From the NCBI GenBank assembly GCA_038380435.1, contig JAWZYU010000028.1, positions 42,901,095 to 42,965,094 on the forward strand: a stretch of 64,000 nucleotides of DNA, written 5' to 3'. Under the pieces are notes generated by a model. It searched no databases, was not told where the DNA came from, and worked only from the letters and a program-made list of their open reading frames with translations. Positions 46,377-57,690 of this stretch are shown here, piece by piece. How positions within the stretch are numbered: the stretch's first letter is position 1; every line of letters starts with the position of its first letter. Source of the stretch: Ryuthela nishihirai. Its lineage: Eukaryota; Arthropoda; Arachnida; Araneae; Heptathelidae. Made by a program: the position numbers and the translations under genes.

Positions 46377-47491
46377 TGTCATAAGAAATTGTGACGTATA
46401 ATTCAGTGGAAAACCTTAATACGAAATCTTTAACATTATTCCCGGCGTCCTTTGTTAGGTGATAGCATTAACATCCTTATACGCTCTCACTTCAAATTTT
46501 CATATGATATTCTGGGATTAAGTTTCAACTTTTATTTTTTCCAACCGCAATAATGCGCAGTTTCTGTGGAACGCTGGTGACTTCGATGCAAAGGACGATC
46601 TTTCTCACTCTAACGATATGACTTTGCTAAAAAACAAACCTGGAATCCCATAGACAATAAAGAACTAAAAAGTCATTAAAACCGTGAATGGACTTATGTG
46701 AAACGTAATGTACTGAGCTTGACAACATTAATATAGATAGGGATCCTCGCTTGTTTTCTCTATACTATCATAACCCTCGATGCTTGAGAAATTATCAAAG
46801 ATGAATAGAGCTCTGTAAAGTTCTGACCATACAATTTTCTGAGTTCATTCTGCTGTAGATGTTGTCAGGATCACAAGGGATGTTTTGCACATTCAAGGAC
46901 TTTCTCTGACATTCGTTAATCAAAGTGTCTATCTATGCATCAGACTCATCATTACAAAGACAAACTACCTATCCATAGGTTGTGTAAACATTTAGAATAA
47001 AAAACTGAGTTTGCTTCACTGTCATACAATCTCATAACTTAATTTTCAGATGCACGTTTATTCATAGAATCGTAAACTCTCAATATCTATGCATTTCTTC
47101 ACACATCTCGCAAGATAATTAAAGTTCAATCACTGATTCATCTTCCCTATCTGTATATTTACTTTCTAATAAACCAAACTTGAACGACCAAAGTAGGTAA
47201 ATCACAAGCATCATCAGATTATTACTGCTTAGGTTGAAAATCTCACAACAGCTTATTCAGTACTTTTAACACAACCGATACAGCCACAAGTTACGATGAC
47301 CAACATCTATTCCATAGACAGCAGGTTAGTAACTTCTAACAAAGTCAAGGTTTGAGATCCATAGTAAAACATGAACGTTGTTTGCATGCCAACCCACATC
47401 TTCTCATCCCTTCTACAGGGTCGTGTGAAAGGTAACAGTCAGATAGTTGTATTTCAAAGATACACCGAACACACTCTTACATGCACGAACC

Positions 47492-49465
47492 TTCCATTTC
47501 CTAATGTATGAAAAGGAAAGCGCGAACAGTCATTCTTTCACAATATGTCAATGTTGACTGCATTAAATATGATTCGAATGAAAGACAATCTGAATAGGCG
47601 CTTTTGTTTGTAAATAAAAAAATCTGAAATCACACTGTTTATAAGAAAACAACAATATTTTCAGTATTTCCATGAAAAGTCGGGTCCCAGAATCGATCCG
47701 CTAGACCTAACTTTGCATTCACTGACTTCAGCAACCGATAAAACGTAACGTAAGCTCTCTCGACAGTTATTCCAAGGCGCTATCTCTTTTCACAGTTCCT
47801 GGCCCCCTCGGGTTTGAATAAGTGCATAAGTGTGGGTGAAGGTGGTTAGCTGCAGACACAAGTTTTTCGACAAAGACAGGGTGTTTCGCTACAAACTAAC
47901 TACGGCTACAATAAAACACTGTTTAGTTATTTTTCCCTATTTCTATACTAGTGTGGAATTCTTAGAACAAGTGGTACAATGTTCGTGTGAAAGTGGTTAG
48001 GGCAAACACAAGTTTTTTCATAATGTTATGTATCTTGTTTGCAAATAACACTGTCTATGGAGGATTACTCCTGTACATACCATAAGCATAATGCCTCGCG
48101 ATTCTAAGAGTTCACAGAACCGATAGACAATACTTTGCGTTTACAGGACCTAACGTATATAGTCTTTCATACTTCAAACTCAATCATCAAGACAATCAAT
48201 ATTGCAAAAGTAAGATTGAAAATCAAAGAAGTGATAGAAAAGCGAAAGAAAAGTACCACACCCAGCATTCTCACATTAAAAGAAAACGTAAGCATTCATC
48301 ACCTCAAAACAGATAAGAGAGAGGGCACTATGTGCCAGCTTGAAAAGCAACAAGAAGGCTAGTAACCATGGTTTAACCATTCATTTTTTAAGTGTTAGGA
48401 CGTTCATGTTACAATTTCTTCCAACAAAGTTCATAGCTAGTGAGGATACAAGTCTGCAACATTCACTCTTCTGTGTAAGCATGTGAATATTACATTTCAG
48501 CTGTATGTGAACCAAACATTCAGTTGAGAAGAATATTTAAAAACATCAGTGTGAACTCATGGATACATAAAACGTGTCTCCTCCTTGTGTCTCTAGATAT
48601 CTATATACTATTCTTACGAGCAGAAAATATGGTACTTTCGGAGGAAGGTGAACCATGTATCAGTTTAAAAAAAAAACGATTTTCTGTGTTTTGGACGTTT
48701 AACCAGCGCCATCTTGTGAGAAATATGTTGACTATCCGATTCGAGTAAACGTAAGACAACAGCTGTCTGTTTATGAATGATTATGTATGTATGGTTTCTC
48801 TGATCTTATGCAAAGTATATTCATTTTTATGTGGTGTGTGGTGTTATACATAAGTGTATGCATACATCAATGCGATCGACTAAGTTTTTCTCCATAGTGT
48901 GTCACGCACTTGTTTTTGTCTCTGTATATGTGTTAATTGTATGTGCGTGTGTGTGTTGCATGTGTGAGTGTGCTTTCATGTTTGTTACTGTGAATCGGAT
49001 GTGTGTGAGTGTGTGGGTGTTTCTATGAATCGTCTGTTCAAGCATGTTGTCACTTGCTGGCTACAGAAGAAATTTGCAAACCTCATCAGATTGATATTAT
49101 AGCTCTATTAGGAAATTTCATCGAAAAGTCACTAAACAGATAAGTTTACTAAAGATGTATGCTTGTATACAGTTTTTCAGATTCTTTTACTTTTCTCGAT
49201 TCTGTTAAGTAGAACAATGAAACAGCATTGCAGGAAAAAATCTTTTATTCATGCACTAAGAAATTACAATGACGACCCATCAGATATAGAACAGAAATTA
49301 CTCTTCTACAATTGTGTTTTTAATATCACTACGAATTAGATCTCGACCAATGGTAGGGTATTGTCAGATGGCATCAAAGGTTTTAGGTATAAGTAGTACA
49401 CTCAATGTCAGTTTTGCAGTACTGAAGTGTTAACGTTGGCTTGTGTCCACCCTGAAAGTAACGCT
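47492..49465. repeat. interior segment shared with 60795-62832
   Basis: Direct duplication, same orientation, offset about 13.3 kb, about 97 percent identical where I compared by eye (48524-48680 against 61888-62043). Short frames are kept in both copies (48135/61433, 48524/61888 and 48831/62195) but resemble no known protein. The last comes from a TGTGTG-rich tract. Confidence 0.92.
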
Positions 49466-51045
49466 GTAAGACCCGATATGAAAGCAGCGCAGATCCAAGA
49501 TTCATCCGTCAATAAAACCCTTGTGATTCCCCGTTTGGAATTTTTTAATTTCGTAGGACTTAACCACCCATCAGTAAAACGTGGTCCGGGGTGAGGATCC
49601 GAACACGAATCTTTTATGTCACACATACCCTATTACCTTCAATATTTTTCATCATGACAAATAAAATCAGATTTTCTTTTAATTTTTCACCCCAACAGCA
49701 TTTTTTATTTTCTGTGAGACAGTTACTGTGGGATAGTCCTTCTTCTAGTGAAGGTCGAACTCGCAAAATACGGGGACCTTGTTCAAGGATTGCATCAACC
49801 ATTCAGCGAGGGGTTGACACCCAAAGTTTAGCGGGGGACTTGGCAAATTTCAGATGAACGTGGACACCAAGGAAGCGGTTCAAATCACTGCGTCGAGAAG
49901 GATTTTTTTTTATTTTATTTTTTTTTAATACAGGACGTTGGATGACACCGATTAAATGCGCATAGAGAAAACTGATTTACCACGTGAAGGGTCGACCAAG
50001 GGTTTTTAATGATGAGGGATAGAGTTTTTGATAAGTGTTTAATTACTTAGGAATAAATACAGAGAATATACAACTTTGTGAGTTGATTTTCTATGTCTAG
50101 TGAACTTGTAAAAGGATGGGCATTTGTGAAATTTTAATAAAGGGAACTTTTGATTTTTAAGAAAGGGGAGGGAATTTTAATGTGTTTAATTACTAAGGAA
50201 TAAAAATTCGTAATATACAGCTTTGTGAGTTGATTAGCGGACTTGGAAAATTTCTGATAAACGTGAATACCAAAGGAGTTTGGTGAAGTTTTAAATGAGG
50301 GACCTTTTGTTTTTTAATAAAGGGGAGCGAATTCTGATAAGCGGGGTGATTTAATGAGAGGTATTAAAAAATGGGGACTTTGTGATTGAGGATTGCATCA
50401 TCCCTTTCTGTGCGAGGTTGTCACCCCTGCAATTATTCAGAGACTTGTGTCATCCGATCGTTGCCAACCTAAAGATTAGTTGGACTTGGAAAATTACGAC
50501 TAAAATAGGGTTTTTTCTAAGAATTGTACTCCTCATAGTCACTAGATGGCGCCAGGGGTTAAAAGGGAAAGGAGGAAGGGTTTTTTTTAATAAGCGAGAG
50601 AAATTTTTAATAAAGGGGGAGTCAAATATCTGGATAATAGAGCTAAAATAGGGGTTTTTCCGAAAATAGTGCTCCTCATAGTCACTAGATGGGGGCAGGA
50701 GTTAGGGGGGGAGAAAGGGGGGTTTAATAAGGGGAGGAGTCAAAATCGGTAAATTAGAGTTAAAATAGGGTTTTTTTCGAAAACAGTGCTCCTCATAGTT
50801 ACTATATGGCGCCAGGGGTTAAAAGGGGGGAAAGAAAGGGGTTTTTTTTAATAAAGGGGGATTAATTAGTTATCATTTGATAATTAATTATTTATTAATT
50901 AGTTATTAATTGATCATTAACTAGTTATTAATTGGTTATTAATTAGTTATTAATTAGTTATTAATTAGGGGCGTGAACGGAAGTGGGTGGTGGCGTCATA
51001 TGGGTGGAAAGAACTAATGGGGGTTCGCCAGGTTGTCTTGAAACT
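49466..51045. repeat. right inverted arm of the fold-back element
   Basis: Pairs with 43375-44606 but is about 350 bp longer, because of extra modules between 50529 and 50960. The same arm, same orientation, is found again at 62833-64000. Confidence 0.92.
50529..50960. repeat. tandem modules inside the right arm
   Basis: The module starting CTCCTCATAGTCACTAGATG recurs at 50529, 50672 and 50789 (steps of 143 and 117 bp). It is followed by a run of ATTAATTAGTTATTAATT units (50868-50968). Confidence 0.88.
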
Positions 51046-51500
51046 ACTCTCGTGAGTTACCGTACGATTGTTTAATATCTATGTGGTCGTCCAATGTTCA
51101 CCCTAAAGTTAAAGGCAGGAAATATTAGACGTAAAGAATAGGTACAATGCTACACCTCGTTGTGGAGAAGCCACATTTTTGGCGTTCAGGATTTCATCGT
51201 GAGAAATCAGTACAGAAATCAATTGTGACTAACAATGTGTGACTAACGAAGATATCGATCGTTGATCCTGAATCTTGGTGTCATCACTGTTCCACAATCG
51301 TTCATAAGGGAACTGTGGTGGATTTGAATCCTAAGCAAATGAGAAAATTATGTTAGCTGTAACAAATGATTTCTAGCAAAGCTATGTTTAGCAAACGTCA
51401 GTGAGGAAGAATCATTGACAATACACACCAGAAGCATTATTACTACTACTTCATATGCCGGCCAGAATCTCAATTCCTTTTCATCTTAGGAGCATTTACG

Positions 51501-51533
51501 CTAACCTGCAAAGGACAAGCCTTTGCAGGTTAG
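51501..51533. repeat. perfect 14-bp hairpin
   Basis: CTAACCTGCAAAGG, loop ACAAG, then the exact complement. Confidence 0.93.
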
Positions 51534-51768
51534 AATTTCCCGATAATATTTTACCGCTCACGGTCTCGTTTGCTACGAGAAGAAGTGATATGTATCGCTA
51601 AGAAGTAAATAATACGCCAAGTAATCATTTTTGATCTTTCACTAGTCGCCGTGACGCTTCAGGACAATAGGAATTACCTACGGTCGTGGTGTACATCCTA
51701 CCTATATTAACCTTGGTCAATATTTGTTCTTCAGGTTCTTTTTCTTGATTGCTCGTCACGTGACTCGA

Positions 51769-51868
51769 GTAGTACCCGCAGAATAACTAGTGCAGTACTA
51801 GTACCTGCAGAATAACTACCGCAGAAAAACTACCACAGAATAACTAGTGCAGTACTAGTACCTGCAGC
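51769..51868. repeat. short tandem block (GCAGAATAACTA units)
   Basis: GTGCAGTACTAGTACCTGCA occurs twice, with GCAGAATAACTA-like units between. Confidence 0.88.
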
Positions 51869-52492
51869 GATCTCAGTCGTAGGCAAGAAGTAGCCTGCTC
51901 CCAGGTGAACATGTATTTTCTCAAAAGCTTAGAAGACAGAGAAACTGAACAATTCCATTATAAAAGACTAGGAATCATGCACAAACGCCAAAGTCAAAAA
52001 CAAAATGTGATGGGTTTTCAAAAGGATGGCGTATCCAAAGTATAAAAAAAATTAATACTAATTGATTATCTCTTCAAGTCTTGGTTTGTAAATCGATGAA
52101 AGGATAAGTTTATTACAGGTCTGTTTCTGGGATCAATGAATCCTGACTGAGACAATCAGGGGAGAGCAAGCTTTTTTTATCGGTTCTCGACAATTAAAAG
52201 AATTAATTATTGAATCATTGGTTACCTGTAAAAGCCAATCCTAGAGTTTATTGTTTCGTCATATTCTTTAAGACGGAAGTTATTCCAATGCGCAATCGGA
52301 AAATATGTATCAGTAGTCATTCAATCACTCGCTTTACTGCAGAACATATCTGTTTAAAGTGCTGCTCTCCGAGTAAATAATGATTGACGATGAGAAATTA
52401 ATAAGTAACTTTCGGACATATCTTTTAAAGCAAATTAAAAAAATGATATCTGTAGATGGGCAGCAAATTGAAAATGAGCATGAATATTTAAT

Positions 52493-52984
52493 ATTCTGTC
52501 CAACTTCTCTAAGACCGCGGGCCATTTTTACTTTCGCCAATATTCCGCGGGCCAAAAAAAGAATAGGACAGGATAGGTAATTGAAAAGTCTGTTCATGTC
52601 ACGTCAAAAAGTTATTTTATTTATACGAAAAATAATAAATAATAATAAACCAATAGAAATTTTCTAAATCTTATCAAATATTTAAAAAATTCAATGGGAG
52701 CATTGTGGCCGAATAAGAATATGAGTAAGTTGAAATAAAGCAATAATAATTGCAAATAGAATGAGTAAGTTTAAATAATGCAATAATAACTGAAAATAGA
52801 ATGAGTAAGTTGAAGATTGCATATCAAGTAAAGTAATAAAAGTTGGCAAAAAATTATAAAGTGAATTAAACATATTTATTTAAAATGTCAAGTAAAAACT
52901 TGATTTTGTTCTCGAGTCAGAAAAATCTTTGTGCGTGGCCGTATGTGGCCCGTGGGCCGCTAGTTGGACAGCGCTACTCTTGTT
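52493..52984. mobile_element. hAT-like MITE, about 490 bp
   Basis: The left end reads CTGTCCAACTTCTCTAAG then ACCGCGGGCC; the right end, reversed, CTGTCCAACTAGCGGCCCAC then GGGCCACATACGGCC. CTGTCCAAC plus a GGCCC(A/G)CGGGCC block is typical of hAT-group termini. The interior holds a 48-bp tandem unit (AGAATGAGTAAGTTNAA, three copies at 52724-52815). The outer border and 8-bp target duplication are not certain. Confidence 0.6.
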
Positions 52985-53164
52985 AAATATATATTATATT
53001 AATTTTTAACAATAAAAGAAATCCGTGAAAGTATTCTGTTTGCTCCACATTTCAAAAATTCTTTTTAATATAAGGTAATCTATATCATTATGCAGATTTT
53101 ACGCCCAAATATAGGTTTTATTTCCTTATTTTTCACGTTTATAATAACTAAATAGATTATTTCC

Positions 53165-53232
53165 ATATGACCACAAAGCTCTTTCAGCCCCATATGACCA
53201 CAAAGCTCTTTCAGCCCCATATGACCATATGG
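53165..53232. repeat. 27-bp tandem repeat, about 2.5 copies
   Basis: CATATGACCACAAAGCTCTT followed by TCAGCCC, repeated. Confidence 0.92.
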
Positions 53233-53559
53233 AATCCTTATTAAGAAACAGGTCATTTTTCTTAATCGAAATATATTAACAATATGCCTTTTCGAAAATA
53301 ATATCCTATATGAGGATATAATGATAAATCTACATTTTTTCAATTGTATTTTTTTCCTCCCAAAGAGTCACGGGTCCAAATAAATATATACTGCTCCAGA
53401 TGTTATTAAAATATTTTCGGGACTCAAAGGGTTCAAAATATCACAGGCACATAAATCAAATCTTTTGTAGCATCATTTATTTTGTAGTCATGGAAATTCT
53501 ATACACATCCCTTCAGCAACAGTTCATCGTTCACAACGATTTATAATCTTTGTATGATT

Positions 53560-55085
53560 ATACTAAATAGAATTAAGAATTTGGTTGATGGACAACTGCG
53601 TGAAGAACAGTGGATTCAGAAGTGATAGGGGATGAATTGATCAAATATTTTCACCTAAGCAAATTCTTGAGATATGTCTAGAGTTTCAGAAATTTATGGT
53701 TACTAGCTTTTGACTCCGTTGATTGGCATAATTTGTAGTTGATTGTTAGTCATATGGAATACCTTAATAAGTTAGTGTAGTGAAAGCTCTCTATAATGGG
53801 GCGGGGGTGGCTCAGTCGTTAGCGCGACAGGCTCATAATCTGCAGTTCCCAGGTTCGAGTCCCAGTTGGGTCACCGTTGAGATTTATCTCCTCAAAACTA
53901 ACCACCCTGCCAATGTCAGTAGGGGACACCGATGTGATTGAAAAGGCCACCGTCCGTCGAATGGAATGCTGAGCCGTGGCACCGTGTGCGGGAGAGCCAT
54001 AGTCTGTGCACGTCAAAGAATACGCTGGATGACCTTGATGGAAGGTTACCATCTATCTCCCAACAGCTGTTCCAGTGGGTCCCCCCCCCCCGCAACCTTC
54101 TCTGAGCCTTTGGGGTCCTTGTGACCTGGCCATTTAGCCCATTGTGTGCAAAAAAACTGCCGCTCAGTTGGTACATCCTGCTGCAATTGGTTTAGCATTA
54201 CTAGACCTCACAAGAGTGCATTTTGTCCCCTATTTTTACTTTGCTTTGCTATTGTTTCATGCGAACTTTTTACAAGGGAAAGATTTTGGCATTAAATAGT
54301 ATAGAGATACCAAAATTTCTGATTTAGATTATGCAAATCATTTGTCCCTGTTGGCTAATGATGTTGATGAGATGAATTCTTTCATTAGGACTGATGAGAC
54401 TGGTAATAGATTAGGTTCGGTGATAAAGAAAAAACTAAAGTGATGAAAATTGATCTGGCAGATGGTGCTTCAGTTGCTTTCAATGGCTGCATTCTTGTGC
54501 AAGTGTCTCAGTTTAAGTATTTTAGGAGCTATGCAACAGATACTGGTGATGTGTGGCATGAGATAAATAGAAGAATAGTGATTGCCGTTGTGACTCTTAA
54601 GAATCTATGGAGAGTGCGGAAAAATAGGCGTGTACATCTAAAGACTGAAATCAGGCTGTATAATATTTTGGTTCTTTCTATAGTTAGTTATGGTAGCGAA
54701 ACATGGACCCTTTGTAAGCAGGATATCATGAAACTTGATGCCTTTGATTCCAGATGCTTACGCAGTATCTTCAGCATCAGGTGGTTCAACTTTGTAAGTT
54801 ACGATGAGGTTAGGCAAAGGAGTCTGCAACCTCCATTGAGCAGCATATTGTTGAGAAAACTCTGCTGATTTTGTCTTGTTACCCATATGTGTAACTATAG
54901 TGAATAGGGTTATGAACAGTGGGCCTAAGGGTTTCAGAAAAAGGAGACCTAGGAAGCAATGGGCAGACAATGTCAAACAGAACCTTACTAGAATTGGTCT
55001 AAAGTGGCAAAATGCAGCAGCAGTAACTCAGAAAAGGCATATCTGGAGGATATGGTCAGAACTCTGTAGCCCATGGCTGCATGAC
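53560..55085 (+). mobile_element. RTE-like LINE fragment, split by a SINE
   Basis: 5'-truncated copy beginning in the RT region (AATAGAATTAAGAATTTGG) and ending at GTAGCCCATGGCTGCATGACG. More diverged than the copies at 29836 and 38564, with deletions in the RT block. SINE-A (53798-54177) interrupts it after GCTCTCTATAAT. Confidence 0.9.
53798..54177 (+). mobile_element. SINE-A inserted in a LINE
   Basis: From GGGGCGGGGGTGGCTCAGTC to AAAACTGCCGCTCAG; the last 15 or so bases of the family end (GGTAAAACAACCCAA) are missing, and LINE sequence resumes at TTGGTACATC. A run of 10 C lies near 54083. No clear target duplication. Confidence 0.92.
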
Positions 55086-55121
55086 GTTTTTGCATGTATA
55101 AATAGAACAGAGGGAGTCTAA
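54440..55121 (+). pseudogene. LINE C-terminal domain remnant
   Basis: 142-codon frame at 54440-54868 with FRSYATDTGDVWHEINRR, RVHLKTEIRLYN, YGSETWTLCKQD and RSIFSIRWFNFV, then a frameshift and a second piece (54876-55121) with RRPRKQWADNVKQNL. Same domain as at 32862. Confidence 0.88.
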
Positions 55122-55321
55122 CGCGAATTGTTTTCTAGGAATACTTTCAAAATAGTTTTCATGTCGATTTTATATTTTTCAAAAATATATTACCTTGGAT
55201 TGTTATTGATCATAAAAGTTTATTTAAGTATTGTTATTAATTTAATAGAAATGTCAGTCTGCATTTGAATTGCTTTTGAGTTGAGAATAATTTTAATGAA
55301 AGATTAAACATGTCGAATCGT
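55086..55321. other. AT-rich DNA, nothing recognised
   Basis: Short gap between LINE and SINE. Confidence 0.4.
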
Positions 55322-55696
55322 GGCGGGGGTGGCTCAGTCGGTAGCGCGCCAGGCTCGTAATCTGTAGTTGCCTGGTTCGAGTCCCAGCTGGGTCAGCGTT
55401 GAGACTTATCTCCACACAACTCTCCGCCCTGCCCACGGTCAGTAAGGGACACCGATGGGCTTGGAAATAACGTGCACAGGTTATGGCTCTCCCGCCCCGT
55501 GTGCGGGAGAGCCGTACCCTGTGCACATTAAAGAACACGCTGGATGGCATTGACGGGATGCTACCATCTGTCTTTCAACAGCTATTCCAGTGAGTTACCA
55601 CCCCAACCTTCTCTCAGCCTTCGGGATCCATGTGGCCTGGCCATTTAACATATTATGTGCAAAACAGTGCCTCTCAGAGGTAAAACAAACCAGCCC
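55322..55696 (+). mobile_element. SINE-A with an internal inverted duplication
   Basis: Typical head (GGCGGGGGTGGCTCAGTCGG) and tail (GGTAAAACAAACCAGCCC). After GGGCTTGGAAA the normal next 35 bases are replaced by an inverted copy of the downstream part: 55468-55495 is the near-complement of 55503-55530. Confidence 0.93.
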
Positions 55697-55869
55697 AAAA
55701 CATGTTAAATTCTTCTAAGATATGAAAAGGAGGAAAGAGAATTAAGATCCTAATTCAACTGCTCAGTATTGTTAATGAATTGTGGATAACTCTGAAAAAG
55801 CCTAAAGCTGGAACAGTGATTTACAGAGGCATAGTAACAAGCAAAATATAATAAAAATAAAATAATTAA

Positions 55870-55931
55870 TACCCCCTCAAGCAGCTGCTTCCCACAGAGG
55901 TCTGACTGGAGCCTGTCTGAGGTCTTAGAGC
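55870..55931 (-). mobile_element. SINE-B 3' fragment
   Basis: ACCCCCTCAAGCAGCTGCTT, CACAGAGGTCTGACTGGAGC, then a jump to GAGGTC, i.e. an internal deletion. Confidence 0.8.
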
Positions 55932-56325
55932 ATAGGAAATGAACAAAACAATTGAGTACATTTATTTTGTCTTTTCCTCTTAAGAGTTGAAATGATAAAG
56001 TCACTGACATGATTATAATGTATGTAGGACTGTATCAATATTCTTGTTAGGAACATTAATTTACTTACACAACTCACTAAGCTTAGTTTAATTTTTCATT
56101 CATTGCTATTGCTATTTCACTAATTATTAAAAGTATTTTTGATGTCTCATGATCTGTCATGGACCCAGCCAAACAACCCAGACGAGCCTCTCCCCCACCC
56201 CCGTCTGAAAATTTTAATACATTTTTAGAATAAGATCATAAAAAACACAAAAACACCCATTTCTTCAATGTAACTAAGACTATATGTTTTGAAACTCATG
56301 AATAAATTTCTGAGGTTGATGTTAA
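55932..56325. other. AT-rich DNA, nothing recognised
   Basis: A C-rich stretch (CTCTCCCCCACCCCCG, 56189) is the only feature of note. Confidence 0.4.
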
Positions 56326-56456
56326 AATAAACCTCTCAGGTTGCTGCTTGCCACAGACGTCTGGCAACAGCATGTCAGTTGAATACCTCAAAGAGAAGAA
56401 TCTGTGAGGAAGGCGAGAAAAACATCCATGTCTTGCCTGGGGCTCAAACCCAGGTC
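56326..56456 (-). mobile_element. SINE-B, diverged
   Basis: The reverse complement gives the B box (CTGGGTTTGAGCCCC), ACATGGATGTTTTTC, CACAGATTC and GGCAAGCAGCAACCTGAG. The tRNA-like front is lost before the A box. Confidence 0.8.
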
Positions 56457-56753
56457 CATTTGATGATAAAATTATATTTTATAATAATAACAAAAATGTA
56501 TTATGCTCTAAAAAGTTCAGGCTTTTCCACTTCATGAAACAGAGACCAAGGGTCAACATGCCGCTGATAATATTACATTATGAACGCAAAACTATTCAGG
56601 TGATGGCCAAATTGGAGACATCTTTGCTGTTACGAACGTAATTTTAGTTTTAGACAAAAACCGGTCTTTGCAATGTAGAAGTAGCACTGAATGTTTATTG
56701 TTTGAATTTGGATAGAAATGAGAAATAAAGCACAAAATTAACAGTGGGTAGTG

Positions 56754-57510
56754 GCAAGGTTTGAGTACCAGCTGACTCAGCATTAGAATTTATCTCTGCA
56801 AATCTCCTAACCCTGCCCACCATCAGGAGTGGACATCAATGGCCTTGGAAAGGCAACAGTCCGTCGGATAGGACTCAGCCGTGACCGTCATGTGCGGGAG
56901 AGCCATATCCTATGCACGTTAACCCTTTCAGGACCATAAGGTTTCTAAGAGTAAATATTAGTATGTAACTGTTTATTTTAGTTTGTTTAGACGTAAAATA
57001 AATAAAAATCATAAGAAAAATACATAACAATGTGTAGTTTTTTTGGAATTTTATGGGAAATATTTTTCCCAATGGACTATAAAGGTAACACAAATTATAG
57101 TTAGGCTTATTATGCAATGTCTTTTATTTATTGGTTTATTAGAACAAAATGTTAACTAAAATAATACAAAATTATGAAATAAAATTACTATACAAATGAT
57201 GTGCTAATTATGGTATTCTGCGAAGCAATTTCTTTTGGTAGTGAGGCAAAGATGGACATTGCACATAGTACATATATTATGCGTCCTGACAGTTCTGTTT
57301 TGGTTTTCTAAACGTTCCCGTTTACGTAATTGCGTTCGGCATACGTTCTATTTTGACATTCTGTATAAAAAAATGCAGATAATGTTATAATTAAATACGA
57401 CAATCACCTATTTTAAAATGGGAAAAATGTTTCCCTTAGTCGTGAAACGGTTAATGAACACATAGCCTTGATGGGAGGCTACCATTTGTCTCCTAAAGCT
57501 GTCTAGTTCT
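56754..57510 (+). mobile_element. SINE-A interrupted by a piggyBac-like MITE
   Basis: First part from AGGTTTGAGTACCAGCTGAC to CCTATGCACGTTAA (56922). The second part resumes TTAATGAACACATAGCCTTG at 57451 and runs to about 57510, where it merges into CTGTCTAGTTCT repeats. In intact SINE-A copies GCACGTTAAAGAACAC is continuous. Confidence 0.93.
56919..57454. mobile_element. piggyBac-like MITE in a SINE (536 bp with both TTAA)
   Basis: Inverted relative to the copy at 45851: begins TTAACCCTTTCAGGACCATA, ends CTTAGTCGTGAAACGGTTAA. The TTAA present once in the SINE target is found on both sides, the piggyBac target duplication. Few differences from the other copy. Confidence 0.95.
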
Positions 57511-57563
57511 AACAGCTGTCTAGTTCTGTCTAGTTCTAGCTCTGTCTAGTTCTGTCTAGTTCT
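57484..57563. repeat. short tandem repeat (CTGTCTAGTT type)
   Basis: GCTGTCTAGTTCTAACAGC and CTGTCTAGTT units repeated five times or so, probably grown from the CAGCTGTTCC part of the SINE. Confidence 0.88.
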
Positions 57564-57620
57564 AGGGTTCTCAACGTGGGGTACGCGGTAAAATTTTTTA
57601 GGGTACGCCGTTAGAGTTAG
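57564..57620 (+). mobile_element. hAT-like terminus
   Basis: AGGGTTCTCAACGTGGGGTA then CGCGGTAAAATTTTTTAGGG and TACGCCGTTAG. The same sequence in opposite orientation closes the candidate hAT element at 16541. The matching second end was not found. Confidence 0.6.
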
Positions 57621-57690
57621 TCACTAGATGTAGTAACTAAGTTTATTTCATTCCCATTGTTATACTATAACTATAGTTTTATCTATGTAT

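Larger units (their letters stand above)
44607..47491. other. left interior of the fold-back element
   Basis: Not present in the second copy at 60795. Holds a SINE-B tip (44928) and a piggyBac-like MITE (45851). The frame at 45264-45488 (minus) and others are short and match nothing known. The rest is unassigned. Confidence 0.5.
43375..51045. mobile_element. 7.7-kb fold-back element with long inverted arms, unclassified
   Basis: The two ends are reverse complements: 43375 starts AGTTTCAAGACAACCTGGCG and 51045 ends with its complement. Homology continues inward for 1232 bp (left) and 1580 bp (right), to GTAAGACCCGATATGAAAGC. The arms contain repeated modules such as TTTTTAATAAAGGGG and CTCATAGTCACTAGATGGCG, which recalls Foldback-type elements. 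The 4.9-kb interior has no recognisable transposase or other protein. A second copy of its right two-fifths is at 60795-64000, so the unit is mobile or duplicated. No certain target duplication was found. Confidence 0.85.
51046..52492. other. unassigned DNA with two small repeats
   Basis: No gene seen. Contains a perfect hairpin (51501-51533) and a short tandem block (51769-51868). Confidence 0.45.

Noticed and set aside
48831..49028. Cysteine/valine-rich 65-codon frame, also at 62195-62392, resembling a membrane peptide
   Set aside because: It is a translation of a TGTGTG-rich tract; conservation is explained by the recent duplication.
49591..49857. 88-codon frame in the right inverted arm (partly kept at 63084)
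   Set aside because: The other arm copies carry shifts or stops in this frame, and no domain is recognised.
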